Assembly: GCA_905215275.1 (NCBI GenBank)
Contig: CAJMPE010000038.1
Location: 1-13,158, forward strand
Length of the DNA: 13,158 nucleotides
DNA from: an uncultured bacterium
Lineage (GTDB): Bacteria; Actinomycetota; Coriobacteriia; Coriobacteriales; Coriobacteriaceae
Reading direction: 5' to 3'
The first letter of the stretch is position 1. Each line of letters opens with the position of its first letter. The notes below the pieces were generated by a model. It saw only the letters and a program-made list of their open reading frames with translations, was not told the origin of the DNA and did no database searches. The translations under genes were made by a program, and so were the position numbers. Shown here in pieces: positions 1 to 7,003 of this stretch.

Positions 1-646
1 CGAGCTCCCATTTAATGGAGCTCATGCCCAGACGGTCGGCCAGGGGCGCATACACGTCCATGGTCTCGCGAGCCTTAAACAGGCGACGGTCCTCGCGAAG
101 GGCCGCCAGCGTACGCATGTTATGCAGACGGTCGGCAAGCTTAACGATAATGACGCGGATGTCCTTAGACATGGCGAGGAACATCTTGCGCAGCGTAAGC
201 GCCTGCTTCTCGTCCATGCTGTCGACTTCGATGTTGGTGAGCTTGGTCACGCCATCGACGAGCTCGGCCACCGTATCGCCAAACAGGCCGGAAACATCGG
301 CAAGCGAGGTCTCGGTATCCTCGACGGTATCGTGCAGCAGCGCGGCGCACACCACATCGCAGTCCATCTTGAGATCGGCCAAGATGATGGCCACCTCGAC
401 GGGATGGTTGATGTACATCTCACCCGACCGCCGCTTTTGGTTGCAGTGCTTCTCGGCGGCAAAGCAGTAGGCCTGCTCCACCTTGGAGAAGTCGTCCTCA
501 TTCATATATTTGAGGCACAGGCGCTCCAGCTTGTCGTAGCTGTCCGCCATAATCTCGGGCGGCAGCTCATCGGCATGCTTATAATGCTCCATCTCCGAGA
601 ACGGCTGGAGGGTGGAATCATGGGCTGTACGGGCTGCGGCATCCAT
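1..646 (-). CDS. rel: Rel bifunctional (p)ppGpp synthetase/hydrolase, N-terminal part (runs off the window)
   Basis: This is the first 215 codons of a RelA/SpoT-family long RSH enzyme, which makes and degrades (p)ppGpp in the stringent response. The start is the ATG at 646, preceded by GGAAGGGGA. Only the N-terminal HD hydrolase domain is present, and the left edge cuts the gene before the synthetase, TGS and ACT parts. The hydrolase metal and substrate residues known from the Streptococcus Rel enzyme all appear with a constant offset of 28: R72, H81 (in YINHP), H105-D106 (in HDTVEDT), E109-D110, D172 and N176 (in KLADRLHNMRTL). Hydrolase activity is therefore expected. It lies 15 bases downstream of recJ and is probably co-transcribed with it. 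In Bacillus the order is recJ-apt-relA; apt is absent here. The family is certain; the synthetase half cannot be judged. Confidence 0.95.
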   Translation of the reverse strand, partial: MDAAARTAHDSTLQPFSEMEHYKHADELPPEIMADSYDKLERLCLKYMNEDDFSKVEQAYCFAAEKHCNQKRRSGEMYINHPVEVAIILADLKMDCDVVCAALLHDTVEDTETSLADVSGLFGDTVAELVDGVTKLTNIEVDSMDEKQALTLRKMFLAMSKDIRVIIVKLADRLHNMRTLAALREDRRLFKARETMDVYAPLADRLGMSSIKWEL

Positions 647-661
647 CGAGGTCCCCTTCCC

Positions 662-3600
662 CTAGGCCCGCGGTACGATCGGGCGGTTAACTTTGGCTAG
701 CATATCAGAAGCGCACGAATCGAGCGCCCAGCTCCGGAAAGCCGAGAACTCCATGCGCGAGCGCAAGCCCTCCAAATAGCGGATTGACCTGCTCAATTGC
801 ACACGGCCGGGGTTTTCTGCCATCGCGATGCGACGGGTGTCGTCAAACCCCGAAACGCGACAGAAACCAAGCTCTTCAAAGATTCCCAGACCGCTTGCCA
901 CCGAGCGCTCGTCGACCGGCGTGCGGGCATCGATGGCGAGGCACATCTGCGCGATGTCGATATCGCTCGCACTAAACGAGTCATCTCCGGTCTTGCCGCG
1001 GTTGGAGCGCCACATAGTCTGCAGCGCTCGATAGAGCGTGACGAGCTCGTCGCGCTCGGGCGCGTAGCAGTCGAGCAGGCGCTCGTTAATGCGAGCGTCA
1101 CGCGACGAATAGAGCAAGTGAATCACGGCAGGTTGGCCGTCGCGACCGGCGCGTCCGCTCATCTGGTTAAATTCAATGCTGCCAAACGGCATGTGGTAGA
1201 GCACGACATGGCGAATATCGGGCAGGTTGACGCCCTCACCAAAGGCAGAGGTCGAAACGATGCAGCTGAGGCTTCCGTCACGAAACGCTTCCTCAACACG
1301 GCGACGATCGGAGCGCGCAAGCCCCGCGTTATAGAACGCGATGCGGGTCGCGCAATCGGGCACCCGCTTGCGCAGCGTCTTGGCAAGCGCCACGGACTGA
1401 TCACGCGAGTTGACGTAGATGACGGTCTTCTCCCCCGTAGCGACGATTGACACCAGGCGGTTCTCGCGGCTCGCAAGATCTCGGTCATCCTCGAGCTGCA
1501 AGTTCTCGCGCACCGTCTCGTCGACCACCGTGCGGGTAATCGGTAGCACGCGGGCGAGCTCGGCCACAACCGGAGCCGTTGCGGTGGCAGTCGCGGCCAG
1601 AACGACCGGGTCGCCCAGGGCCTTGAGGATATCGGGCATGTCGAGATAGGCGCTGCGGTCGCCGCCCTTGGCAAGACCGGCATGATGCGCCTCATCGATA
1701 ACGACAAAACCGATGCGCCCCGAACGCGCAAAGCGGTCGCGGTGAATGGACAGGAACTCGGGCGTCGTGAGCACGATGCCGGTGCGGCCCGAAGCCAAGC
1801 CGGCAAACACGTCATCGCGCGCCGCCTCCACGGTCTCGCCGGTCAGCACGCCCACGCCAATGCCGAGCGCGGCCATCGTCGACGAGAGGTGATAGGCCTG
1901 GTCGGCAACGAGCGCGCGCAGCGGATAGACAAAGATGCTCGCACGCCCGCGAAGGACCGCCTCGCGCGCGGCATGCACATGGAAGATGAGCGACTTGCCA
2001 CGCCCCGTCCCCATAACGGCCAAAACGCTCTGGTGGTCTGCGAGCGCGTCGAGCGCCTCGGCCTGCGCGCGGTGCGGCTGGTTCGAGCCGATAAAGCTAT
2101 GAATAAGCGAGCGCGTCAGCTCGGTATAGGAAAGCTGGGCGAGCGTTTGGCGCTTGCGGGACTCCAGACGAAGACCGACGTCCGCAGGCTCCATGCCGCG
2201 GCGAAGCTCACATGCCGGGTCATCAACGCTGGGAGCCGTGGTATCGCGGACCAAGACATCCTTGATCATGAGCTTTGGCTTTACGCGACCTTGCCAATGC
2301 TCGGCCACGGCCTCGAACACCAAATCGACGGCGCTATCGCAATTGATGAGCTTATCGATCTGCGGCACGCGGAACATAATGGCCGGCACGCTCGCGGCGC
2401 CATCGGTCGCCACGAAGCGCATGTGCTCGCCGGTTTTGCCCACCACAGCGCGATCGCACATTGTCACGCCCTCGGCAGCCAGAAGCGGCACCTTGTTGCC
2501 CTGGCCAAACGGCTCAAGACGGGAGATCTGCTCGATGGTCTCGATATTTAGCTCGGAGAGGTCGACGGTGGCGGCAACCTCGTCAGTGTCCTCAAAGTCC
2601 TCGGCGGGAAGCTCCGATAGCACGGCGGAAAGGCGGCGACGGAACTCGTCGAGCTTGGACGCCTCGATGGTCACGCCCACCGCACCCGCATGCCCGCCGC
2701 GACGAATCAGCAGATCGGAGCAGCGTTCTACGGCGTCGAACAGGTTAATTTTGCCCACCGAGCGACCCGAGCCGCGTGCAATGCCGTCCTCGATCGAGAA
2801 CAGCAGCGCCGGCACGTGATAACGGTTGGTCAGGCGGCTCGCCACGATACCCTTGACGCCCTCGTGCCAGCCCTCGCCACCCACGACGATTGCGCGACCG
2901 CCATCATAGGTCTCCTCGACCTTTGCCATGGCATCACGTGTGAGCTCCGCCTCGATCTCGCGCCGCTGACGGTTGATCTCCTCGAGCTCGGCCGCCAGCG
3001 CGCTTGCCTCGATAGGATCGCGGGCAAGCAGCAGGTCGAGCGCCAGCTTGGGATCGGCCATGCGGCCCGCGGCGTTCAAGCGGGGAATGAGCGAAAACGA
3101 CAGGCCATCGGCCGTAATGCTAGAGAGGTCGGCCTTGGCGAGCGCGGCCAGCGCGATATAGCCGGGGCGGGCCGTCACGCGCATCTGCTGGATGCCCTCG
3201 GCGACCAGCGCGCGGTTCTCGGGCGTCAGCGGCATCATGTCGGACACGGTACCCAGCGCCGCGACCTCAATCAGCGAACGCCAATACGACGGCTTGCCCA
3301 GACGCTCGCCCAGAACCTGCACCAGCTTGAGTGCCACGCCGGCACCGGCAAGCTCACGCGAGGGACCCTCGTCCTCGAGCTTAGGGTCGGTCAGGGGCAC
3401 GCCCTGCGGCACCTGGTCGGAGGGCTCATGATGGTCCGTGACCACCAAATCGATCCCCAGGCTCTCAAGATAGGAGACCTCTTCCTTGGCGGCAATGCCG
3501 TTATCGACGGTCACGATCAGGTTGGGTTGGGCGAGCTCGTTGACGCGGTCGAGCGCCGCACGCGACAGGCCGTAGCCCTCGTCAAAGCGATGCGGAATAA

Positions 3601-3949
3601 ACGGCGTGACATCGGCGCCAAACGTGCGCAGCGCCTCGGTCAACAGGCAGGTCGACGTAATACCGTCAACGTCAAAATCGCCAAAGACCGCGATGTGCTC
3701 GTGGTTGCGAATAGCGCGCTCGACACGATCGGCAACGACCGACATGCCCGGGATAATGAGTGGGTCGGCCCAGTCGCGATCGAGCGAAGGCGTCAAAAAC
3801 AGCTGCCCTTCCTCGATGGATGTAATGCCGTGCGCAACCATAATGCGCGCCACCAGCCCGGGTATGCCCAGGCCAGCCGAAAGCTCCTTTTCGAGCTCGG
3901 GGTTTTGCTGAGCGACCGCCCAGCGATGCGTCGTCTTAAGCGATGACAT
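662..3949 (-). CDS. recJ: RecJ single-strand DNA exonuclease fused to a RecQ-like SF2 helicase
   Basis: This 1095-residue protein carries a 5'-3' single-strand DNA exonuclease followed by a DNA helicase. In the nuclease, FGDFDVDG (89-96; D91, D93, D95), VTVDNG (146-151), the DHH triad (172-174), D237 and the DHHA1 motif GGHAGAVG (418-425) are all present. The RecJ OB region starts near LEPFGQGN (478-485). From about 600 a complete SF2 helicase follows: motif I TGRGKS (648-653), II DEAHH (752-756), III ATATATA (786-792), V around 899-910, and VI QMSGRAGRDG (929-938). No RecQ zinc-binding domain or HRDC domain is evident. E. coli RecJ (577 aa) lacks a helicase and works with separate RecQ. ATG 3949 was chosen because the N-terminus then resembles Bacillus RecJ; GTG 3994 in the same frame would add 15 residues. 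Family calls are firm; the coupled unwinding-resection role is inferred. Confidence 0.93.
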   Translation of the reverse strand: MSSLKTTHRWAVAQQNPELEKELSAGLGIPGLVARIMVAHGITSIEEGQLFLTPSLDRDWADPLIIPGMSVVADRVERAIRNHEHIAVFGDFDVDGITSTCLLTEALRTFGADVTPFIPHRFDEGYGLSRAALDRVNELAQPNLIVTVDNGIAAKEEVSYLESLGIDLVVTDHHEPSDQVPQGVPLTDPKLEDEGPSRELAGAGVALKLVQVLGERLGKPSYWRSLIEVAALGTVSDMMPLTPENRALVAEGIQQMRVTARPGYIALAALAKADLSSITADGLSFSLIPRLNAAGRMADPKLALDLLLARDPIEASALAAELEEINRQRREIEAELTRDAMAKVEETYDGGRAIVVGGEGWHEGVKGIVASRLTNRYHVPALLFSIEDGIARGSGRSVGKINLFDAVERCSDLLIRRGGHAGAVGVTIEASKLDEFRRRLSAVLSELPAEDFEDTDEVAATVDLSELNIETIEQISRLEPFGQGNKVPLLAAEGVTMCDRAVVGKTGEHMRFVATDGAASVPAIMFRVPQIDKLINCDSAVDLVFEAVAEHWQGRVKPKLMIKDVLVRDTTAPSVDDPACELRRGMEPADVGLRLESRKRQTLAQLSYTELTRSLIHSFIGSNQPHRAQAEALDALADHQSVLAVMGTGRGKSLIFHVHAAREAVLRGRASIFVYPLRALVADQAYHLSSTMAALGIGVGVLTGETVEAARDDVFAGLASGRTGIVLTTPEFLSIHRDRFARSGRIGFVVIDEAHHAGLAKGGDRSAYLDMPDILKALGDPVVLAATATATAPVVAELARVLPITRTVVDETVRENLQLEDDRDLASRENRLVSIVATGEKTVIYVNSRDQSVALAKTLRKRVPDCATRIAFYNAGLARSDRRRVEEAFRDGSLSCIVSTSAFGEGVNLPDIRHVVLYHMPFGSIEFNQMSGRAGRDGQPAVIHLLYSSRDARINERLLDCYAPERDELVTLYRALQTMWRSNRGKTGDDSFSASDIDIAQMCLAIDARTPVDERSVASGLGIFEELGFCRVSGFDDTRRIAMAENPGRVQLSRSIRYLEGLRSRMEFSAFRSWALDSCASDMLAKVNRPIVPRA

Positions 3950-4001
3950 AGGCGCCCACCCCCGATAGGGGCAGGTCGCCGCGATACCTCTCACGGTTCA
4001 T
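3936..4001 (-). other. Possible 21-codon leader ORF overlapping the recJ start
   Basis: An ATG at 4001 has a better-placed Shine-Dalgarno (AGAGGA, 9 bases upstream) than either candidate recJ start. It opens a 21-codon frame, beginning MNRERYRG, that ends with TAA inside recJ, 11 bases past the recJ ATG at 3949. Such an arrangement could couple recJ translation to leader translation. A small CCCC/GGGG hairpin lies just before the recJ ATG. The peptide resembles nothing I know, and the overlap could be chance. Confidence 0.25.
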
Positions 4002-4057
4002 AGCGATGAGTCCTCTGTGTATGCCCGCTTCGGCAGGCAGATCTGTTGAACGGATTT

Positions 4058-4063
4058 ATTATA
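4058..4063 (-). promoter_or_regulatory. -10 box of the recJ-rel promoter
   Basis: Read on the minus strand this is a perfect TATAAT, followed by AAAT, about 110 bases upstream of the recJ ATG and 57 bases upstream of the leader ORF. No good TTGACA-like -35 box stands 16-18 bases further upstream, so the promoter may rely on an activator or be weak. It is the only clear -10 box in the divergent recJ/transporter spacer. Confidence 0.5.
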
Positions 4064-4128
4064 CCGTGCAGCGCGGACGCAAATCGCCGCAGCACGCCGC
4101 GGTTTCGGTAAACGATGCCGGTAATAAC

Positions 4129-4143
4129 CTCGAAATATTCGAG
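4129..4143. promoter_or_regulatory. Inverted repeat CTCGAA-ATA-TTCGAG in the divergent spacer
   Basis: This is a perfect 6-bp inverted repeat with a 3-base centre, lying between the recJ promoter and the BASS transporter gene, about 83 bases upstream of the transporter ATG. The size and symmetry suit a dimeric repressor or activator site. No regulator gene lies nearby, and a 6-bp dyad can occur by chance. The rest of the 224-base spacer shows no convincing plus-strand promoter. Confidence 0.25.
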
Positions 4144-4225
4144 CGTTTCTGACGCACGAACGCATGCGAGCGTCTAGCATATCCATTCAAAACGGATTCA
4201 CGAGCAAAGGGAGTCACAAGAGTAT

Positions 4226-5224
4226 ATGAAGCAATGGGTTGGACTGGGCAAGTTTCTCGCGGGGCACATGCAGGTCATCGTTCCGATTTGCGTGGCGCTC
4301 GGTGTGCTCTTTCCCCAGCAGATTGGCGTACTCAAGCCTATCGTTCCCGCCCTGTTTGCCTTTATGACGTTTCAGGGTGCGCTCAGCAACACCTTCCACC
4401 AGGTAACCGAGGTGTTCCGCCGTCCGCTGCACCTGGTCTTGGCGTTGCTCGTCTCGGCGGTGCTTATCCCTATCGCAGCCTATGCCATGGGATCGTTATT
4501 CTTTGGCTCCAATCCCAACCTTGTCTGCGGCATCGTGCTCGAGTACAGCGTACCTGTGGCAGTCACTGCCTTTATGTGGATTAGCATGTTCGGCGGCAAC
4601 GGCCCGCTCGCGCTCACCATCATCCTGACGTCCTCGGTCATCTCACCTGTGACGATTCCTCTTACGCTCAAGCTCTTGCTGGGCGCCACCGTCTCGATCG
4701 ATGTGCCGAGCATGATGCAAGACATGGCCTTTATGATCGCCATCCCCGCCGTGCTCGGTATCGTCATTAACGAACTCACGCGCGGCTGGGGTCATGAGAA
4801 ACTCTCCCCCGCGCTTTCGCCCGCCTGCAAGTTCATGATGATGGGCGTCATCGCGTCCAACTCCACCGCCATGAGCGAGTACGTGCTGCACATGAATGTT
4901 GAGCGCTTGGAAGTCGCCCTCTTTATCCTGGCGTTCGCCATCAGTGGCTTTATCATCGGCATCCTGGTCGCACGTGCCCTGCATCTGCCGTATAGCGAGA
5001 CGACCACCATGTGCTTTACCTGTGGCATGCGTAACATCTCTTCGGGCGCCGTCATCGCCACGCAGTATTTTCCCGGCGAGGTCGTGTTTCCCGTCATGTG
5101 TGGCACGCTGTTTCAGCAGGTGCTGGCCTCGATTATCGGGCATCTCTTTGAGCGCCTAACCGGCGAGGAACGCGCCAAACAGCGCAAGCGGGTCAAGGCC
5201 GGGCGCGACGCGATGGCACGCTAG
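4226..5224 (+). CDS. BASS (bile acid:sodium symporter) family transporter
   Basis: This 332-residue, very hydrophobic protein has about nine to ten predicted membrane helices and a short basic C-terminal tail (from about 312), typical of the BASS/SBF fold in the cytoplasmic membrane. The family signature region near the C-terminal crossover helix reads FTCGMRNISSGAVIA (about 264-278). In characterised sodium-coupled members the matching stretch is IEVGMQN, where the Glu and Gln bind sodium or substrate; here they are Thr265 and Arg269, so ion coupling may differ. A second conserved stretch is LEYSVPVAVTAFMW (105-118). The start at 4226 has GGGAG 12 bases and AAGAG 4 bases upstream. It is transcribed alone, divergent from recJ and convergent with the GalT-like gene 30 bases away. 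The substrate is unknown: bile acid, pantothenate-like acids or other organic anions are possible, and context does not decide. Confidence 0.85.
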   Translation: MKQWVGLGKFLAGHMQVIVPICVALGVLFPQQIGVLKPIVPALFAFMTFQGALSNTFHQVTEVFRRPLHLVLALLVSAVLIPIAAYAMGSLFFGSNPNLVCGIVLEYSVPVAVTAFMWISMFGGNGPLALTIILTSSVISPVTIPLTLKLLLGATVSIDVPSMMQDMAFMIAIPAVLGIVINELTRGWGHEKLSPALSPACKFMMMGVIASNSTAMSEYVLHMNVERLEVALFILAFAISGFIIGILVARALHLPYSETTTMCFTCGMRNISSGAVIATQYFPGEVVFPVMCGTLFQQVLASIIGHLFERLTGEERAKQRKRVKAGRDAMAR

Positions 5225-5254
5225 ACTGTCCGCATTGCGCGGGCGTTAGCCTTG

Positions 5255-6052
5255 CTATACGAGCGTTTCCAGATGCGCGCATAGGCGCTCAGCATCGACA
5301 TCGAGCGTTGTCTCGGCATTGACCTGGGCCAAACGATAGCCAACAAAGTAGGGCGAAACCACCCAACGCGGCAGCGCCTTGGCAATGGTCCGGCCGTCCA
5401 TGTGGTAGAAGAACAAGTTGTACGACTCCGCACGACCGCCGTGATGCTCGTTCAGGATATAGCGCAGAGCTACCTGGATCGCATCGGCGAAGAGGTCCGT
5501 CTCGGCTTGGTCTCGCGCGCCATCGCTGGCGGCGATTCCCTGCGGGGCTGAAACATTGATCTCAAAGAACCCCATGATCGGTTCGGTTGAGATGTTGACC
5601 GAGATTCTCCCCCGTTGCCAGACATTGATGCCTTCGAAATTGGCGGAAGTCAGCGCCGCATAGCCGTCCCCCTGTTCCAAGCCCACAATCTGCATGTGTG
5701 GATGGACGAGGCTGCCGCCCGAAAGCGGGCCTTTGTTCTTGTACATGAGCACACTGCGGTACTGTTGGGAATCGATCATCTGCTGCCAACAGCCCAGGGC
5801 AAACCGCATCACATGATGCAGCTCATCTGGTTCATAGGTCACCAGGTCGGCGTCGTGATTGGCCGACTCGATCAATACAGTCTGACGGGTGGCCCGCAAG
5901 GTCTTGAACTTATTCTCGAGCCAGATGCAGTCACCATCGCGCCGGATGATATTGGCGAGCCCCTCCGTGTCGCAAAAGGGGCACGCGGTGCCAGGGCGAC
6001 GGTTATCGTCGGGCTTGCCGTTCGCCTGCTGAACGTCAAATACCAGCGCCAC
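5255..6052 (-). CDS. GalT/HIT-superfamily protein with HPHxQ active site (DUF4931-like)
   Basis: This 265-residue protein is related to galactose-1-phosphate uridylyltransferases, which carry a nucleotidyl group on an active-site His. It has the zinc pair CPFC (C24, C27), a third likely zinc ligand H66 aligning with E. coli GalT H115, and the motif HPHMQ (117-121), where H117 would be the fourth ligand and H119 the nucleophile. NKGPLSGGSLVHPH matches the GalT core NKG..GCSNPHPH. It is shorter than classical GalT (about 350 aa) and its C-terminal half differs, as in the uncharacterised DUF4931 group, so the true substrate may not be galactose-1-phosphate. The GTG start at 6052 is fixed by GGAGGT 6 bases upstream, a site lying across the last codons and stop of cutC. 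Translation is therefore probably coupled to cutC. No galactose genes lie nearby. Confidence 0.82.
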   Translation of the reverse strand: MALVFDVQQANGKPDDNRRPGTACPFCDTEGLANIIRRDGDCIWLENKFKTLRATRQTVLIESANHDADLVTYEPDELHHVMRFALGCWQQMIDSQQYRSVLMYKNKGPLSGGSLVHPHMQIVGLEQGDGYAALTSANFEGINVWQRGRISVNISTEPIMGFFEINVSAPQGIAASDGARDQAETDLFADAIQVALRYILNEHHGGRAESYNLFFYHMDGRTIAKALPRWVVSPYFVGYRLAQVNAETTLDVDAERLCAHLETLV

Positions 6053-6055
6053 GGG

Positions 6056-6733
6056 TTATACCTCCAGCGGCACGATCTTGGTGCCATGGAGCTCGGAAAC
6101 GCCTAGCGCCGCCGCGACCGCGTCGCGATTTGCCGTAGTGATGCCGCCGCCGGGAAGGATGGTCAAACGATCGCCCGCATACTCGATTAAACGAGCCAGG
6201 TTTTCGAAGTTGTCCTCGATCGACGTACCGGCCGCACCGCCATGCGTGAGGATGCGCGTAACGCCGCAGTCGGCAAGTGTGTCAATCGCATCGAGCTGAG
6301 CCTCGGGCGAGAGCTGATCAAACGCCATGTGGAAGGTGATGTCAAGGGACTCGCGCTTGCACTCCTCGGTCGCGCAGCCCGTAGCCATAACGAGGGCGCC
6401 GAGGGTGAGCTCGTCGAGCGCCCAGCCGCCGGCACAGGGCTTGCAGCAGCCAAAGACCAGGCCGTCAACGCCGGCACTCACAGCAAGGCCCAGGTCCATC
6501 TCCATCATGCGCAGCTCGTCCTGGTTGTAATGAAAGTCGCCACAACGCGGACGAATCATGCACATCACTCGCGCGTCATGCGCGTGAGCATAGCTGACTG
6601 TAGCGCTAATAACGCCGGCGGAAGGCGTGGTGCCACCGACGGCGAGGTTGTCACACAGCTCAATGCGCCCCGCACCGGCCTCGATGGCCGCCGGCACTCG
6701 CTCAAAGTTCTCGGCACAAAACTCGTACAGCAT
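6056..6733 (-). CDS. cutC: CutC-family (copper homeostasis) TIM-barrel protein
   Basis: This 225-residue protein matches CutC along its length: RIELCDNLAVGGTTPSAGV (23-41), MIRPRCGDFHYN (59-70), ITFHMAFD (132-139) and a closing phosphate-loop-like PGGGI (194-198). CutC proteins are cytoplasmic TIM barrels linked to copper handling, but their biochemical reaction is not settled. It lacks the extra C-terminal residues of E. coli CutC (248 aa). It also carries a Cys cluster, GCCKPC (95-100), where E. coli CutC has GVLDVDG; this could bind metal. The same frame stays open upstream to 7021, but that extension crosses the palindromic repeat and has no family similarity. ATG 6733, with GGGGG about 8 bases upstream, gives the normal CutC N-terminus MLYEFCAENFE. 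It is first gene of a two-gene unit with the GalT-like gene, 3 bases apart. Assignment to the family is firm, copper function is not. Confidence 0.9.
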   Translation of the reverse strand: MLYEFCAENFERVPAAIEAGAGRIELCDNLAVGGTTPSAGVISATVSYAHAHDARVMCMIRPRCGDFHYNQDELRMMEMDLGLAVSAGVDGLVFGCCKPCAGGWALDELTLGALVMATGCATEECKRESLDITFHMAFDQLSPEAQLDAIDTLADCGVTRILTHGGAAGTSIEDNFENLARLIEYAGDRLTILPGGGITTANRDAVAAALGVSELHGTKIVPLEV

Positions 6734-6788
6734 AGATAGGCCCCCAAAGACAGCAGATGTTTTCCGACGGGCATTGTCACACATCCCC

Positions 6789-6860
6789 ATGAAGTTGCGG
6801 TGGAATAGGGTCTGTTTTGGCCTCTGGAGCCCGTATTCAGTCCCTATTTCACCGCAACTC
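6789..6860. repeat. 70-bp near-palindromic repeat, copy 1
   Basis: Left arm AGTTGCGGTGGAATAGGG pairs with right arm CCCTATTTCACCGCAACT (one G/A mismatch) around a central loop. Over 70 bases it matches the copy at 8733-8802 at 63 positions without gaps and in the same orientation. It lies in the divergent cutC / zinc-ribbon gene spacer. It carries no ORF, so it resembles a small non-autonomous palindromic element (MITE- or REP-like) rather than an insertion sequence. No flanking target duplication is obvious. Confidence 0.85.
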
Positions 6861-6927
6861 AAATGACCCCTCGGGGACGGAGGAAAACGGATCATTACGG
6901 CTGGCCGAAAAATGTTGCCGATGGTGA

Positions 6928-6941
6928 ATGTTGCGCAACAT
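6928..6941. promoter_or_regulatory. Perfect palindrome ATGTTGCGCAACAT upstream of the zinc-ribbon gene
   Basis: This perfect 14-base palindrome lies 62 bases upstream of the ATG at 7004. A direct copy of its half, AATGTTGC, stands 16 bases upstream at 6911-6918, so three half-sites lie within 31 bases. Such spacing and symmetry suit a dimeric transcription factor site controlling the 7004-8593 gene. No good sigma-70 promoter is evident around it. The assignment as an operator is inference. Confidence 0.35.
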
Positions 6942-7003
6942 GGTTCGCGAATCTTAGGCAACCATGGCAGTATCGACATTCGTATCCAGAGGAAAGGATT
7001 GCC

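Noticed and set aside
2690..3946. 418-codon plus-strand frame opposite recJ
   Set aside because: It is a shadow of the RecJ frame produced by GC-biased third positions; the minus-strand frame carries all RecJ motifs.
6863..7003. Earlier start for the zinc-ribbon membrane protein
   Set aside because: It would put 47 non-hydrophobic residues before a clear signal peptide and has no ribosome site, while ATG 7004 has a strong one.
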